Positions 1 to 7,081 of a DNA stretch of 9,809 bases are shown here, piece by piece. Within the stretch, counting starts at the first letter, position 1. Each line of letters begins with the position of its first letter. Under the pieces are notes generated by a model. It made no database searches. It was not told the origin of the DNA and saw only the letters and a list, made by a program, of their open reading frames with translations. The DNA is from an uncultured Oxalobacteraceae bacterium (GTDB lineage Bacteria > Pseudomonadota > Gammaproteobacteria > Burkholderiales > Burkholderiaceae): positions 1 through 9,809 of the forward strand of contig CAMLIL010000145.1 of assembly GCA_946480015.1 (NCBI GenBank). The letters run 5' to 3'. The translations under genes were made by a program, and so were the position numbers.

Positions 1-65
1 TCAAGTTTTGTGCGCTGACATCATGCCATGGATGGGGTGGTTTTTCGAGGCCCCCCTTATTCAAC

Positions 66-114
66 AAAAAAGCCGTCCCTGACCCACTGCTTCGCACCGG
101 TTCAGGGTACGGCT
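66..114 (-). terminator. Intrinsic terminator for minus-strand transcription
   Basis: Two arms pair strongly: AGCCGT (71-76) with ACGGCT (109-114), and CCCTGA (77-82) with TCAGGG (102-107), separated by one bulged base at 108. A further inner stem, TGC/GCA (88-90 with 94-96), closes a three-base loop. On the minus strand the hairpin runs straight into a T tract (71 down to 66) followed by GTTGAA, the standard layout of a rho-independent terminator. On the plus strand the following bases are only moderately T-rich (TCTATTATT), so plus-strand termination would be weaker. It lies downstream of the decayed XRE gene and could end read-through from the efflux operon as well. Confidence 0.8.
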
Positions 115-147
115 TCTATTATTAGCTGCTAAGAAAAGTCCTTGGCT

Positions 148-491
148 TCAACCCTTGCCGTGCGCCTTGGGCTTGCGCTCATTCGCTTGCGGCTTGTTGA
201 GCCGGTCCAGCGCCCAGGCACCTGGTTCTTGACGATGACGGCATCGAGCAGCTCGCGCACTATCTCCTGTTCGTGCTCCGACATCCTCGACACCGTCTCG
301 AACTGGTAGCGCAGCGTGTCCGACCGGCCGCGTTCCGTGCTCGGCGTGAGCGGCGCTTCGTCGGATACCAGCCCGTGCACGAGCATGCCTGAAACCTCCA
401 ATTGGTTCACGTGAATCTGCGTGGCATCGGCTAGGCTCTACTGCGTGAAATTCTGTGCCCAGCGAAGCTGGGTCAAGCGGGACGAGAACAT
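148..491 (-). pseudogene. Decayed XRE-family helix-turn-helix regulator
   Basis: Read from an ATG at 489-491, the minus strand gives MFSSRLTQLRWAQNFTQ, then TAG (438-440), then SLADATQIHVNQLE in the same frame. Both halves resemble the start of small XRE-type repressors, where a Gln or similar residue usually sits at the stop, so a CAG-to-TAG change is likely. After VNQLE (about 396) the reading jumps to VSGMLVHGL. From memory of the family, about 20 residues of the recognition region are missing. The C-terminal part TERGRSDTLRYQFETVSRMSE, typical of these proteins, is intact. Near 213-215 the frame must shift by one base to read ALDRLNKPQANERKPKAHGKG and the TGA at 148-150. The span of 344 nt is not a multiple of three, in line with a one-base loss. 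A relic ribosome site (GAGG, about 8 nt upstream of the ATG) remains. A shorter reading from GTG at 410 (to 129) is open but lacks the DNA-binding domain. Confidence 0.75.
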
Positions 492-558
492 GCGTGCCTC
501 GTTCACCCGCCCCCCGGCCAGACGCGCCAAAGGCCCGCATGCGCCGAGGACGACTACG

Positions 559-1929
559 CTACTGCGTCCACCCACCCCCAAGCACGCGGTACAGCGTGAC
601 CTGGTTTTGCAGGCGCTGCAGGTTGGCCTGCACCGCCGCCTGCTGCGCCGCGAACAGCGAGCGCTGTGCGTCGAGCAGATCCAGGTAGCTGGCCGCACCG
701 CTGCGATAGCGCAGATCCGACAGGTTGAAGCGCTCCTGTTCGGCCTCCGCCACGGCGCGCTGCGCGCGCAGCTGTTCGCCGAAGGTCGCCTGGCCGGCCA
801 GGGCATCGGCCACTTCGCGGAAGGCAGACTGGATGGTGCGCTCGTACTGCGCCACGGCGATGTCGCGCCCGGCCTTGGCCGCGCCGAGGGTGGCGCTGTT
901 GCGGCCGAAGTCGAAGATCGGCAGGATCGCCTGCGGCGCGAAGGTCCAGCCGAACGAGCCGCTCTTGAACAAGCCGCTCAATTCCGTGCTGGCGCTGCCG
1001 GCCGAACCGGTCAGCGAAATACGCGGAAAGAAGTTGGCGCGCGCCGCGCCGATGTTGGCGTTGGCGGCGATCAGCTGCTGTTCGCTGGCGCGGATGTCGG
1101 GGCGCACCGTCAGCAGGTCGGACGGCAGGCCGGCCGGCAGTTCCGCCAGGGTGGTGGCGGCCAGGGTGGTGCCGGCCGCGGGAGAACTGTCGAGCGGCTG
1201 GCCGACCAGCAGCGTCAGCAGATTGACATCCTGGGCGCGCAGGCGCTGCTGCTGGGCCAGGGTGACGCGGGCACTGTCGACCAGCGACAGCGCCTGCTGC
1301 AAGTCCAGCTTGGAGACCACGCCATTGTCGTACTTGAGCTGCACCAGCTTGAGCGACTCGACCCGCGCGGCCAGGGTTTTTTCCGTCAGCGCCAGCAGCT
1401 CTTCATCGGCCAGCAAAGTCAGCCAAGTGTTGGCGACCGAGGCGATCAGGCTGATTTGCGCAGTCTTGCGCGCCTCTTCGGTAGCCAGAAATTGCGCCAG
1501 CGCGGCCTCCGACAGGTTGCGCACGCGGCCAAACAGATCAAGTTCGAAGGCGCTCACGGCCAGGCCGGCCGTATAGCTGCTGCGGATGCCTTCGTCGCCG
1601 GTGGTGGCACGGCTGCCGCTCACGCCCAGGCCGACGGTGGGGAACTGGTCGGCGCGGCGAATCTGGTACTGGGCGCGGGCCTGCTCGATGTTCAGGATCG
1701 CCACGCGCAGGTCGCGGTTATTGGCCAGCGCCTGCGTCAGCAGCTGCTGCAGGCGCGCGTCGGGGAAGAAGCGCTGCCAAGCGATCTGCGCCGGCGCTTC
1801 GCCACCGGCGGCCGGCGCCAGCTGCGGGAAGGCAGCGGCCACCGGTGCGGCGGGACGCTCATACTTGGGCGCCAGCGACATGCAGCCGGTCAGCGCCAGC
1901 GCCAGGAGTGGGGAAAAACGCTTGATCAT
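559..1929 (-). CDS. RND efflux outer-membrane factor (OprM/TolC-type lipoprotein)
   Basis: This 456-residue protein is the outer-membrane channel of a tripartite drug pump of the OprM/NodT family, close to the usual family length of about 470. It begins MIKRFSPLLALALTGC. The lipobox LTGC predicts signal peptidase II cleavage and lipid attachment at Cys16, and the next segment (LAPKYERPAAPV) is typical of OprM-like proteins. Two outer-membrane efflux repeats follow, roughly residues 55-240 and 265-450, rich in Ala, Gln and Leu as expected for the long periplasmic helices. RPDIRASEQQLIAANANIGAARANFFPRIS marks the start of the second repeat and is a hallmark of the family. The ATG shares one base with the TAA of the transporter gene (TAATG), and GGAG lies 8 nt upstream inside that gene, so translation is probably coupled. 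It is the last gene of the pump operon. Which named system (OprM, TtgC, BpeAB-OprB type) is closest cannot be told by eye. Confidence 0.95.
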   Translation of the reverse strand: MIKRFSPLLALALTGCMSLAPKYERPAAPVAAAFPQLAPAAGGEAPAQIAWQRFFPDARLQQLLTQALANNRDLRVAILNIEQARAQYQIRRADQFPTVGLGVSGSRATTGDEGIRSSYTAGLAVSAFELDLFGRVRNLSEAALAQFLATEEARKTAQISLIASVANTWLTLLADEELLALTEKTLAARVESLKLVQLKYDNGVVSKLDLQQALSLVDSARVTLAQQQRLRAQDVNLLTLLVGQPLDSSPAAGTTLAATTLAELPAGLPSDLLTVRPDIRASEQQLIAANANIGAARANFFPRISLTGSAGSASTELSGLFKSGSFGWTFAPQAILPIFDFGRNSATLGAAKAGRDIAVAQYERTIQSAFREVADALAGQATFGEQLRAQRAVAEAEQERFNLSDLRYRSGAASYLDLLDAQRSLFAAQQAAVQANLQRLQNQVTLYRVLGGGWTQ

Positions 1930-4900
1930 TATTTGGACTCCACTGCCGTAACAACGTCATTTTCGTGCGCATATTTCTTGCGCTGGCGCTCGCTGCCTTT
2001 GAAAATCGACCGCACCACCACGAAGAACACCGGGATGAAGAACACCCCCAGCGCGGTGGCGGAAATCATGCCGCCCATGACGCCGGTGCCGATGGCGCGC
2101 TGGCTGGCCGAGCCTGCGCCAGTGGCCACAGCCAGCGGCAGCACGCCCAGGATGAAGGCGAGCGAGGTCATCAGAATCGGCCGGAAGCGCAGGTGGCAGG
2201 CTTCGATGGCAGCTTCCACCAGCGGTTTGCCCTGCGCCTGCAAGTCCTTGGCGAATTCGATGATCAGCACGGCGTTCTTGGCGCCCAGGCCGATGATGGT
2301 GATCAGGCCAACCTTGAAGTACACATCGTTGGGAAAGCCGCGCATGGTGGCGGCCAGCAGCGCGCCCAGCACGCCGAGCGGCACCACCAGCAGCACCGAC
2401 ACCGGAATCGACCAGCTCTCGTACAGCGCGGCCAGCGCCAGGAAGACCGCCAGCAGGGCGAAGCCGAGCAGCACCATCACGGTCGAGCCGGACAGCTTTT
2501 CCTCGCGCGACTGGCCGGTCCATTCGTAGGCGAAGCCGGCCGGCAGCTGGCCGGCCAGGCGTTCCATTTCGGCGATGGCCTGGCCGGTGCTGTGGCCGGG
2601 CGAGGCGTCGCCGGCAATGCGCATGGTCGAGTAGCCGTTGTAGCGCACCGTCTGCATCGGGCCGGTGACCCAGCGCGTGGTGGCAAAGGCCGACAGCGGC
2701 ACCGTCTGGCCCTTGGTATTGATGGCGTTCAGGCGCAGCAGGTCTTCCGGCTGCATCCGCGCCGGCGCGTCGGCCTGCACCACCACCCGCTGCAGGCGGC
2801 CGGCGTTGGGGAAGTCGTTGACGTAGGCCGAACCGAGCGCGGTCGAGATGGCGGCGTTGACGGCGTCGAAGCTCACCCCCAGCGCATTGGCCTTGTCGCG
2901 GTCGATGTCGAGCATGACCTGGGGCGCGTCTTCCAGGCCTTCCGGGCGCACCCCGGCCAGGATCGGGCTCTTGGCCGCCATGCCCATCAGCTGGTTGCGC
3001 GCCGCCAGCAGGGCGTCGTGACCGAGGCCGGCGCGGTCCTGCAGACGGAAGGAAAAGCCGGTGCCGCGTCCGAGTTCCGGGATCGGCGGCGGGCTGACGG
3101 CCAGGATGAAGGCGTCGCGCACCTTGGCCATGCGGGCCGACACGCGCGCGGCCAGCGCCTGCGCGCCGTGCTCCTCGCCCTTGCGCTCGTCCCAGTCCTT
3201 GAGCGTGACAAAGCCCAGCGCCATGTTCTGGCCCTGGCCGGAAAAGCTGAAGCCCTGCACGCCGATGATGCTCGCCACTTCGGGCTGCTTGAGGATGAAG
3301 TTTTCCGCTTCGGCCAGCGCCACCCCGGTGCGCTCCAGCGTGGCGCCCGGCGGCAGCTGGAAGTTGGCGATGATGTTGCCCTGGTCTTCGTTGGGCAGGA
3401 ACGAGTTCGGCATGCGCATGAACAGCAGGCCGACCACGCCCACCACCACTGCGAACACCGCCATGGCGCGCCAGCTGTGGCGCAGGATGCGCGCGACCCA
3501 GCCTTCGTATTTCTTGGCCGAGCGCGTGAAGCCGCGGTTGAACCAGCCGAAGAAGCCGGTTTTGGCATGGTGGTGGCCGGCCTGCACCGGCTGCAGGAAG
3601 TTGGCGCACAGGGCCGGCGTGAGCGACAGCGCCATGAAGGCCGAGAACAGGATCGAGGACACCATCACCGCCGAGAACTGGCGGTAGATGTTGCCGACCG
3701 CGCCGGCGAAAAAGGCCAGCGGCACGAACACCGACACCAGCACCACCGTCACGCCGACGATGGCGCCGGAAATCTGGCCCATGGCCTTGCGCGTCGCTTC
3801 CAGCGGCGGCAAGCCTTCCTCGCTCATGATGCGCTCGACGTTTTCGACCACCACGATGGCGTCGTCGACCACGATACCGATCACCAGCACCATGCCGAAC
3901 ATGGTCAGCACGTTGATCGAAAAGCCCAGGGCGAGCAGGGTGGCGAGCGAACCGAGCAGGGCGACCGGCACCACGATGGTCGGGATGATGGTGTAGCGGA
4001 TGTTCTGCAGGAACAGGTACATCACCAGGAACACCAGGATGACCGCTTCGACCAGGGTTTCCACAACCTGCTTGATGGAAATGTTGACGAAGGCCGAGCT
4101 ATCGTAGGGCACGGCGTACTTCATGCCAGCGGGGAAGTACTTGGACAGTTCGTTCATGCGCTCGCGCACCAGGCGCGCGGTTTCCATGGCGTTGCCGCTT
4201 GGCGAGAGCTGGATGCCGATGCCGGTGGATGGCTTGCCGTTCAGGCGCGCCGAGGTGGCGTAGTTTTGCGCGCCCAGTTCGATGCGCGCCACGTCTTTCA
4301 GGCGCACGGTGGAGCCGTCCGGGTTGGCGCGCAGGATGATGTTGCCGAACTGTTCGATATTGCTCAACTGGCCGGTGACCACCACGGTGGCTGAAATCGC
4401 CTGACCGGCGAGGTTGGGCAATTCGCCGATCGTGCCGGAGGCCACCTGGGCGTTCTGGCTGCGGATGGCATTGTTGACGTCGGTTGCCGACAGGTTGTAG
4501 CCGACCAGCTTGTTCGGATCGATCCAGATGCGCATGGCGCGCTCGGTGCCGAACAGCTGGGCCTGGCCCACGCCCTTGATGCGCTGAATTTCCGGCAACA
4601 CCGTCCGCGACGCGTAGTCGCCCAGCGCGATCGGGTTCCACTTCGGATCGTCCGACGACAGGATCGTAAACATCAGGAAGTTCGAGCGCGACTTGTCCAC
4701 CCGCACTCCCTGCTGGACCACTGCCTGCGGCAGGCGCGGGCTGGCGCGCCCCAAACGGTTCTGCACGTCCACCTGGGCCAGGTCGGGGTCAGTGCCGGTC
4801 TCGAAGCTGAGCGTGATGGTGCCGCTGCCGTTGGCCTGGCTGACCGATTCCATATAAATCAGGCCGGGCGAGCCGTTCATTTCGCGTTCGATCACGCTGA

Positions 4901-5084
4901 TGACGCTATCTTCCAGGGTCTGGGCCGAGGCGCCAGGGTAGGTGGCGCTGACCACGATCGACGGTGGAGCAACGGTAGGATACTGGGCGACCGGCAATTG
5001 GGTCACGGCGACGGCGCCGACGACCATGATGAACAGCGCGATCACCCAGGCGAAGACAGGGCGGTCAATAAAAAAGCGGGCCAT
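1929..5084 (-). CDS. RND multidrug efflux transporter, inner-membrane subunit (AcrB/MexB type, HAE-1)
   Basis: This 1051-residue protein is a proton-driven antiporter of the hydrophobe/amphiphile efflux family (AcrB is 1049 residues). It exports drugs, dyes or solvents from the periplasm and inner membrane through the partner channel. The start MARFFIDRPVFAWVIALFIM is the conserved first membrane helix. The proton-relay residues are present: the Asp pair at 407-408 in GIVVDDAIVVVEN falls at exactly the AcrB numbering, and Lys936 in GLGAKNAVLIIEFAKD matches AcrB Lys940. An Arg near 966-968 (LRFRPILMTS) matches AcrB Arg971. Twelve membrane segments are expected, one near the N-terminus, a block at about 340-500, one near 540, and a block at about 870-1025, with two large periplasmic domains between. 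AGGA sits 7 nt upstream of the ATG and 18 nt separate it from the adaptor gene. The C-terminus is charged and cytoplasmic. No truncation is seen. The substrate range cannot be read from the sequence. Confidence 0.97.
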   Translation of the reverse strand: MARFFIDRPVFAWVIALFIMVVGAVAVTQLPVAQYPTVAPPSIVVSATYPGASAQTLEDSVISVIEREMNGSPGLIYMESVSQANGSGTITLSFETGTDPDLAQVDVQNRLGRASPRLPQAVVQQGVRVDKSRSNFLMFTILSSDDPKWNPIALGDYASRTVLPEIQRIKGVGQAQLFGTERAMRIWIDPNKLVGYNLSATDVNNAIRSQNAQVASGTIGELPNLAGQAISATVVVTGQLSNIEQFGNIILRANPDGSTVRLKDVARIELGAQNYATSARLNGKPSTGIGIQLSPSGNAMETARLVRERMNELSKYFPAGMKYAVPYDSSAFVNISIKQVVETLVEAVILVFLVMYLFLQNIRYTIIPTIVVPVALLGSLATLLALGFSINVLTMFGMVLVIGIVVDDAIVVVENVERIMSEEGLPPLEATRKAMGQISGAIVGVTVVLVSVFVPLAFFAGAVGNIYRQFSAVMVSSILFSAFMALSLTPALCANFLQPVQAGHHHAKTGFFGWFNRGFTRSAKKYEGWVARILRHSWRAMAVFAVVVGVVGLLFMRMPNSFLPNEDQGNIIANFQLPPGATLERTGVALAEAENFILKQPEVASIIGVQGFSFSGQGQNMALGFVTLKDWDERKGEEHGAQALAARVSARMAKVRDAFILAVSPPPIPELGRGTGFSFRLQDRAGLGHDALLAARNQLMGMAAKSPILAGVRPEGLEDAPQVMLDIDRDKANALGVSFDAVNAAISTALGSAYVNDFPNAGRLQRVVVQADAPARMQPEDLLRLNAINTKGQTVPLSAFATTRWVTGPMQTVRYNGYSTMRIAGDASPGHSTGQAIAEMERLAGQLPAGFAYEWTGQSREEKLSGSTVMVLLGFALLAVFLALAALYESWSIPVSVLLVVPLGVLGALLAATMRGFPNDVYFKVGLITIIGLGAKNAVLIIEFAKDLQAQGKPLVEAAIEACHLRFRPILMTSLAFILGVLPLAVATGAGSASQRAIGTGVMGGMISATALGVFFIPVFFVVVRSIFKGSERQRKKYAHENDVVTAVESK

Positions 5085-5102
5085 TGTTTAAATCCTGACG
5101 GG

Positions 5103-6305
5103 TTAGCGGGCGGCCGCGGCGGGTGCCGCCGCGTTGGCCTGGACCGGGTTCCATGGCACCGGCTTGACCGGGCCACCCTGCGGCGACAATTTCTGGAAGC
5201 CGTCGACCATCACTTGCTCGCCGGCCTTCAGGCCATCGAGCACGACCCAGTTGCCGTTTTGCTGCGAGCCCACCTTGATCGGGCGCGGGCCGGGCTTGTT
5301 GTCGGGACCGACGACCATCACGGTATCGCCCTGGGTGCCGCGGGTGACGGCTTGCTGTGGGACCAGGATGCCGGCCGGCAGTTCCGCCTGCGACAGGCGC
5401 ACGCGCACGTACTGGCCGGGCAGCAGCAGATTGTCCGGATTCGGCACTTCGGCGCGCAAGGTGATCTGGCCCGAGGTCGGATCGACCGTCACGTCGGAAA
5501 ACAGCAGCTTGCCCTTGCTGGCCAACTCGGTGCCGTCGTCCTGGACGATGGTGACCGGCAAGGACGGCCCGGTGGCGAGCTTCAGGCCGGCGGCGCGGCG
5601 CAGTTTCTGCAACTCGCTGGCCGACTGGGTGAAATTGACGTAGACGGTGCGGGTCTGCTGGATCAGCGCCAGCTGGGTCGCTTCGGTCGCACTGACCAGG
5701 GCGCCTTCGGTGACCAGGGCGCGGCCGATGCGTCCGGCGATCGGCGCGGTAACGTTTGCATAGCCGCTATTAATTTGGGCGATGCGCACCGCCGCCTTCT
5801 GCGCGGCCACGTCGGCCTCGGCGGTTTTCTGGGCGGCGACGACGTTATCGTATTCCTGCTTGCTGACGGCGTTGGCTGCGATGAGCGGCTTGTAGCGCGC
5901 GGCTTGGGCGGCGGCCTGGGTCAGGTTGGCCTGGGCCTTGCCGAGCGCGGCCTGGGCGCTGAGCAGGGACGCCTGATACGGGGCCGGGTCGATCTGGTAC
6001 AGCAGCTGGCCGGCCTTGACTTCGCTGCCCTCGGTAAACAGCCGTTTGAGCACCACGCCGTTCGCCCGCGCGCGCACCTGGGCCACGCGCACCGGCTCGA
6101 CCCGTCCGGGGAGCTCGGTCTGCAGGGCCACCGGCTCGACCTTGGTGACGATCACGCCGACTTCCGGCGGCGGTTTGGCGGCTCCTGCGGGACTGGCGGC
6201 GTTCGCGCCGTCCTTGTTGCCGCAACCGGCGATCAAGGCCAGCGCGGCCAGCGAACAGGCGGCAAGCCGCAGGGTGGGGGAAACGGTTGAAACGGAATGG
6301 CGCAT
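5103..6305 (-). CDS. RND efflux periplasmic adaptor lipoprotein (AcrA/MexA type)
   Basis: This 400-residue membrane fusion protein bridges the inner-membrane transporter and the outer-membrane channel. The N-terminus carries a signal peptide ending in the lipobox IAGC, predicting lipidation at Cys28, followed by a Pro/Ala-rich linker. The family order is visible: first half of the lipoyl-like barrel-sandwich (about 65-100, with RANGVVLKRLFTEGSEVKAGQLLYQIDP); an Ala/Gln-rich coiled-coil hairpin (about 105-175, LGKAQANLTQAAAQAARYKPL); the second lipoyl half (YANVTAPIAGRIGRALVTEGALV); then a beta-barrel and a membrane-proximal domain (VPQQAVTRGTQGDTVMVV). The end is a low-complexity Ala/Pro tail. 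The length is normal for the family (AcrA is 397 residues). AAGGAT lies upstream of the ATG with 9 nt between them. It is the first gene of the pump operon and is divergent from the TetR gene, so repression at the shared intergenic region would control all three subunits. Confidence 0.96.
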   Translation of the reverse strand: MRHSVSTVSPTLRLAACSLAALALIAGCGNKDGANAASPAGAAKPPPEVGVIVTKVEPVALQTELPGRVEPVRVAQVRARANGVVLKRLFTEGSEVKAGQLLYQIDPAPYQASLLSAQAALGKAQANLTQAAAQAARYKPLIAANAVSKQEYDNVVAAQKTAEADVAAQKAAVRIAQINSGYANVTAPIAGRIGRALVTEGALVSATEATQLALIQQTRTVYVNFTQSASELQKLRRAAGLKLATGPSLPVTIVQDDGTELASKGKLLFSDVTVDPTSGQITLRAEVPNPDNLLLPGQYVRVRLSQAELPAGILVPQQAVTRGTQGDTVMVVGPDNKPGPRPIKVGSQQNGNWVVLDGLKAGEQVMVDGFQKLSPQGGPVKPVPWNPVQANAAAPAAAAR

Positions 6306-6346
6306 TGCTTGGACATCCTTATGAGTGGGTACGCCTCATGGCAGAC

Positions 6347-6374
6347 TTGCTATGGAACAGAATTATACTATCAT
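6347..6374 (+). promoter_or_regulatory. Candidate promoter of the TetR-family repressor gene
   Basis: TTGCTA (6347-6352, four of six to the sigma70 -35) and TATCAT (6369-6374, five of six to the -10) are 16 bp apart, predicting a start near 6381. That leaves about 50 nt of leader before the ATG at 6431. An alternative -10, TATACT at 6364-6369, has no good partner at the right distance. The elements overlap the predicted pump promoter on the other strand and the palindrome at 6366-6385, so the repressor could control its own gene. This is pattern matching only. Confidence 0.4.
6362..6367 (-). promoter_or_regulatory. -10 element of the efflux operon promoter
   Basis: On the minus strand these bases read TATAAT, a perfect sigma70 -10, about 57 nt upstream of the adaptor ATG. 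The -35 is unclear. TTTACA (5/6) lies only 14 bp upstream, which is short, and the hexamers at 17-18 bp spacing (CATTTT, GCATTT) are poor. A weak -35 would fit a promoter whose spacer is occupied by a repressor site. Confidence 0.55.
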
Positions 6375-6385
6375 GAGTGTATGTA
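6366..6385. promoter_or_regulatory. Candidate TetR/AcrR-type operator palindrome
   Basis: This 20-bp stretch is an imperfect inverted repeat with symmetric TAC…CA…TG…GTA positions (10 of 20 bases symmetric). It overlaps the -10 and spacer of the pump promoter on the minus strand and the -10 region of the tetR promoter on the plus strand. AcrR- and TtgR-type repressors bind A/T-rich palindromes of about this size between divergent regulator and pump genes. The position supports an operator, but the symmetry is only moderate. Confidence 0.4.
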
Positions 6386-6415
6386 AAATGCCGATGGCCG
6401 AAATGACAGTATTGT

Positions 6416-6422
6416 AAAGGAG
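6416..6422 (+). promoter_or_regulatory. Strong ribosome binding site for the TetR gene
   Basis: AAAGGAG lies 8 nt before the ATG at 6431, an almost ideal Shine-Dalgarno site. It selects this start over the internal ATG at residue 10 of the protein, and the resulting N-terminus (MVRRTKEEAMATRESIL) matches AcrR-like repressors. Confidence 0.75.
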
Positions 6423-6430
6423 CACGGTCG

Positions 6431-7045
6431 ATGGTTCGGAGAACCAAGGAAGAAGCGATGGCAACACGCGAAAGCATCCTCGATGCGGCGGAACAGCTGT
6501 TTGTCGGTCAGGGGGTGTCCAGTACGACCTTGCAGCATATCGCGAGCACGGCGGGCGTGACGCGCGGTGCGATCTACTGGCACTTCGAGGACAAGGCGGC
6601 GGTGTTCAATGCGCTGATGGAGCGCGCGCGCATGCCGCTGGAATCGGCCATGCAGATCCTGGACAAGGACGATCCGGCCGACCCGCTGGACGATTTGCGC
6701 GACTATGCGCAGTGCGTATTCCAGCTGACGGTGACGGACCCGCGCGCGCGCAGGGTGTTCGAGATAGCCAGTTTGAAGATGGAGTATGTCGACGAGCTGT
6801 CGGCGGTGCGGGCGCGGCGCCGGCAGAACGTGGAGCAGTGGAATGTGCGGGCGCACAGCCGCGTGGCGATCGGGGTGCGCCAGGGACAGATCCGCGCGGA
6901 CGTCAATGCCCTGTCGGTGGCGCTGGGTTTGTGGTCGCTGATCGAAGGCTTGATTCGGAACTGGCTGATCACGCCGTCGTTCGATTTGCCGGCCGTGGGG
7001 GACGATGTGGTGGGAACGTATTTGAATGCGTTGCGGGTGAGATAA
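6431..7045 (+). CDS. TetR/AcrR-family transcriptional repressor of the efflux operon
   Basis: This 204-residue protein has the usual TetR-family length. The N-terminal DNA-binding domain (about residues 10-58) contains the characteristic helix-turn-helix TLQHIASTAGVTRGAIYWHF at 33-52, very like AcrR and TtgR. The rest forms a ligand-binding and dimerisation domain of the AcrR C-terminal type, with WSLIEGLIRNWLITP near the end. In this family the apo-dimer represses a pump operon and drug binding releases it. It is divergent from the RND operon across 125 bp holding overlapping promoters and a palindrome, so local control and autoregulation are the natural inference. It is convergent with tal. 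The inducing ligand is unknown. The protein appears intact. Confidence 0.95.
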   Translation: MVRRTKEEAMATRESILDAAEQLFVGQGVSSTTLQHIASTAGVTRGAIYWHFEDKAAVFNALMERARMPLESAMQILDKDDPADPLDDLRDYAQCVFQLTVTDPRARRVFEIASLKMEYVDELSAVRARRRQNVEQWNVRAHSRVAIGVRQGQIRADVNALSVALGLWSLIEGLIRNWLITPSFDLPAVGDDVVGTYLNALRVR

Positions 7046-7073
7046 AGTCGTCCCCGCTTTCGCGCGGACGACT
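7046..7073. terminator. Hairpin between convergent tetR and tal, possible bidirectional terminator
   Basis: AGTCGTCC (7046-7053) pairs perfectly with GGACGACT (7066-7073). After one C/C mismatch, CGC (7055-7057) pairs with GCG (7062-7064) around a TTTC loop. It begins immediately after the tetR TAA and lies 8 nt beyond the tal stop. On the minus strand the stem is followed by TTATC, a short T tract. On the plus strand there is no T tract. It probably ends tal transcription weakly and may block read-through from both sides. Confidence 0.55.
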
Positions 7074-7081
7074 GCCGGGCC

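Noticed and set aside
438..806. Minus-strand frame of 122 codons overlapping the end of the channel gene
   Set aside because: Most of it is an out-of-frame reading of the outer-membrane factor. Only its last 17 codons are meaningful, as the N-terminus of the decayed XRE gene.
421..2529. Long plus-strand reading frame (702 codons) opposite the channel and transporter genes
   Set aside because: Its translation is Arg/Gln/Gly-rich with no domain, while the opposite strand encodes clear family proteins. Long antisense frames are expected in GC-rich coding DNA.
3562..3584. His-His-His cluster at residues 504-506 of the transporter as a metal-binding site
   Set aside because: It lies in the variable cytoplasmic loop after the sixth membrane helix, where sequence is poorly conserved. 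The rest of the protein is drug-type HAE-1, not a heavy-metal pump.
1965..4394. Plus-strand frame of 809 codons opposite the RND transporter
   Set aside because: The His/Gln/Arg-rich composition and lack of any motif mark it as an antisense shadow of the conserved transporter.
4998..6290. Plus-strand frame of 430 codons opposite the adaptor gene
   Set aside because: It mirrors the adaptor coding sequence, with Gly/Asp/Arg low complexity and no recognisable family.
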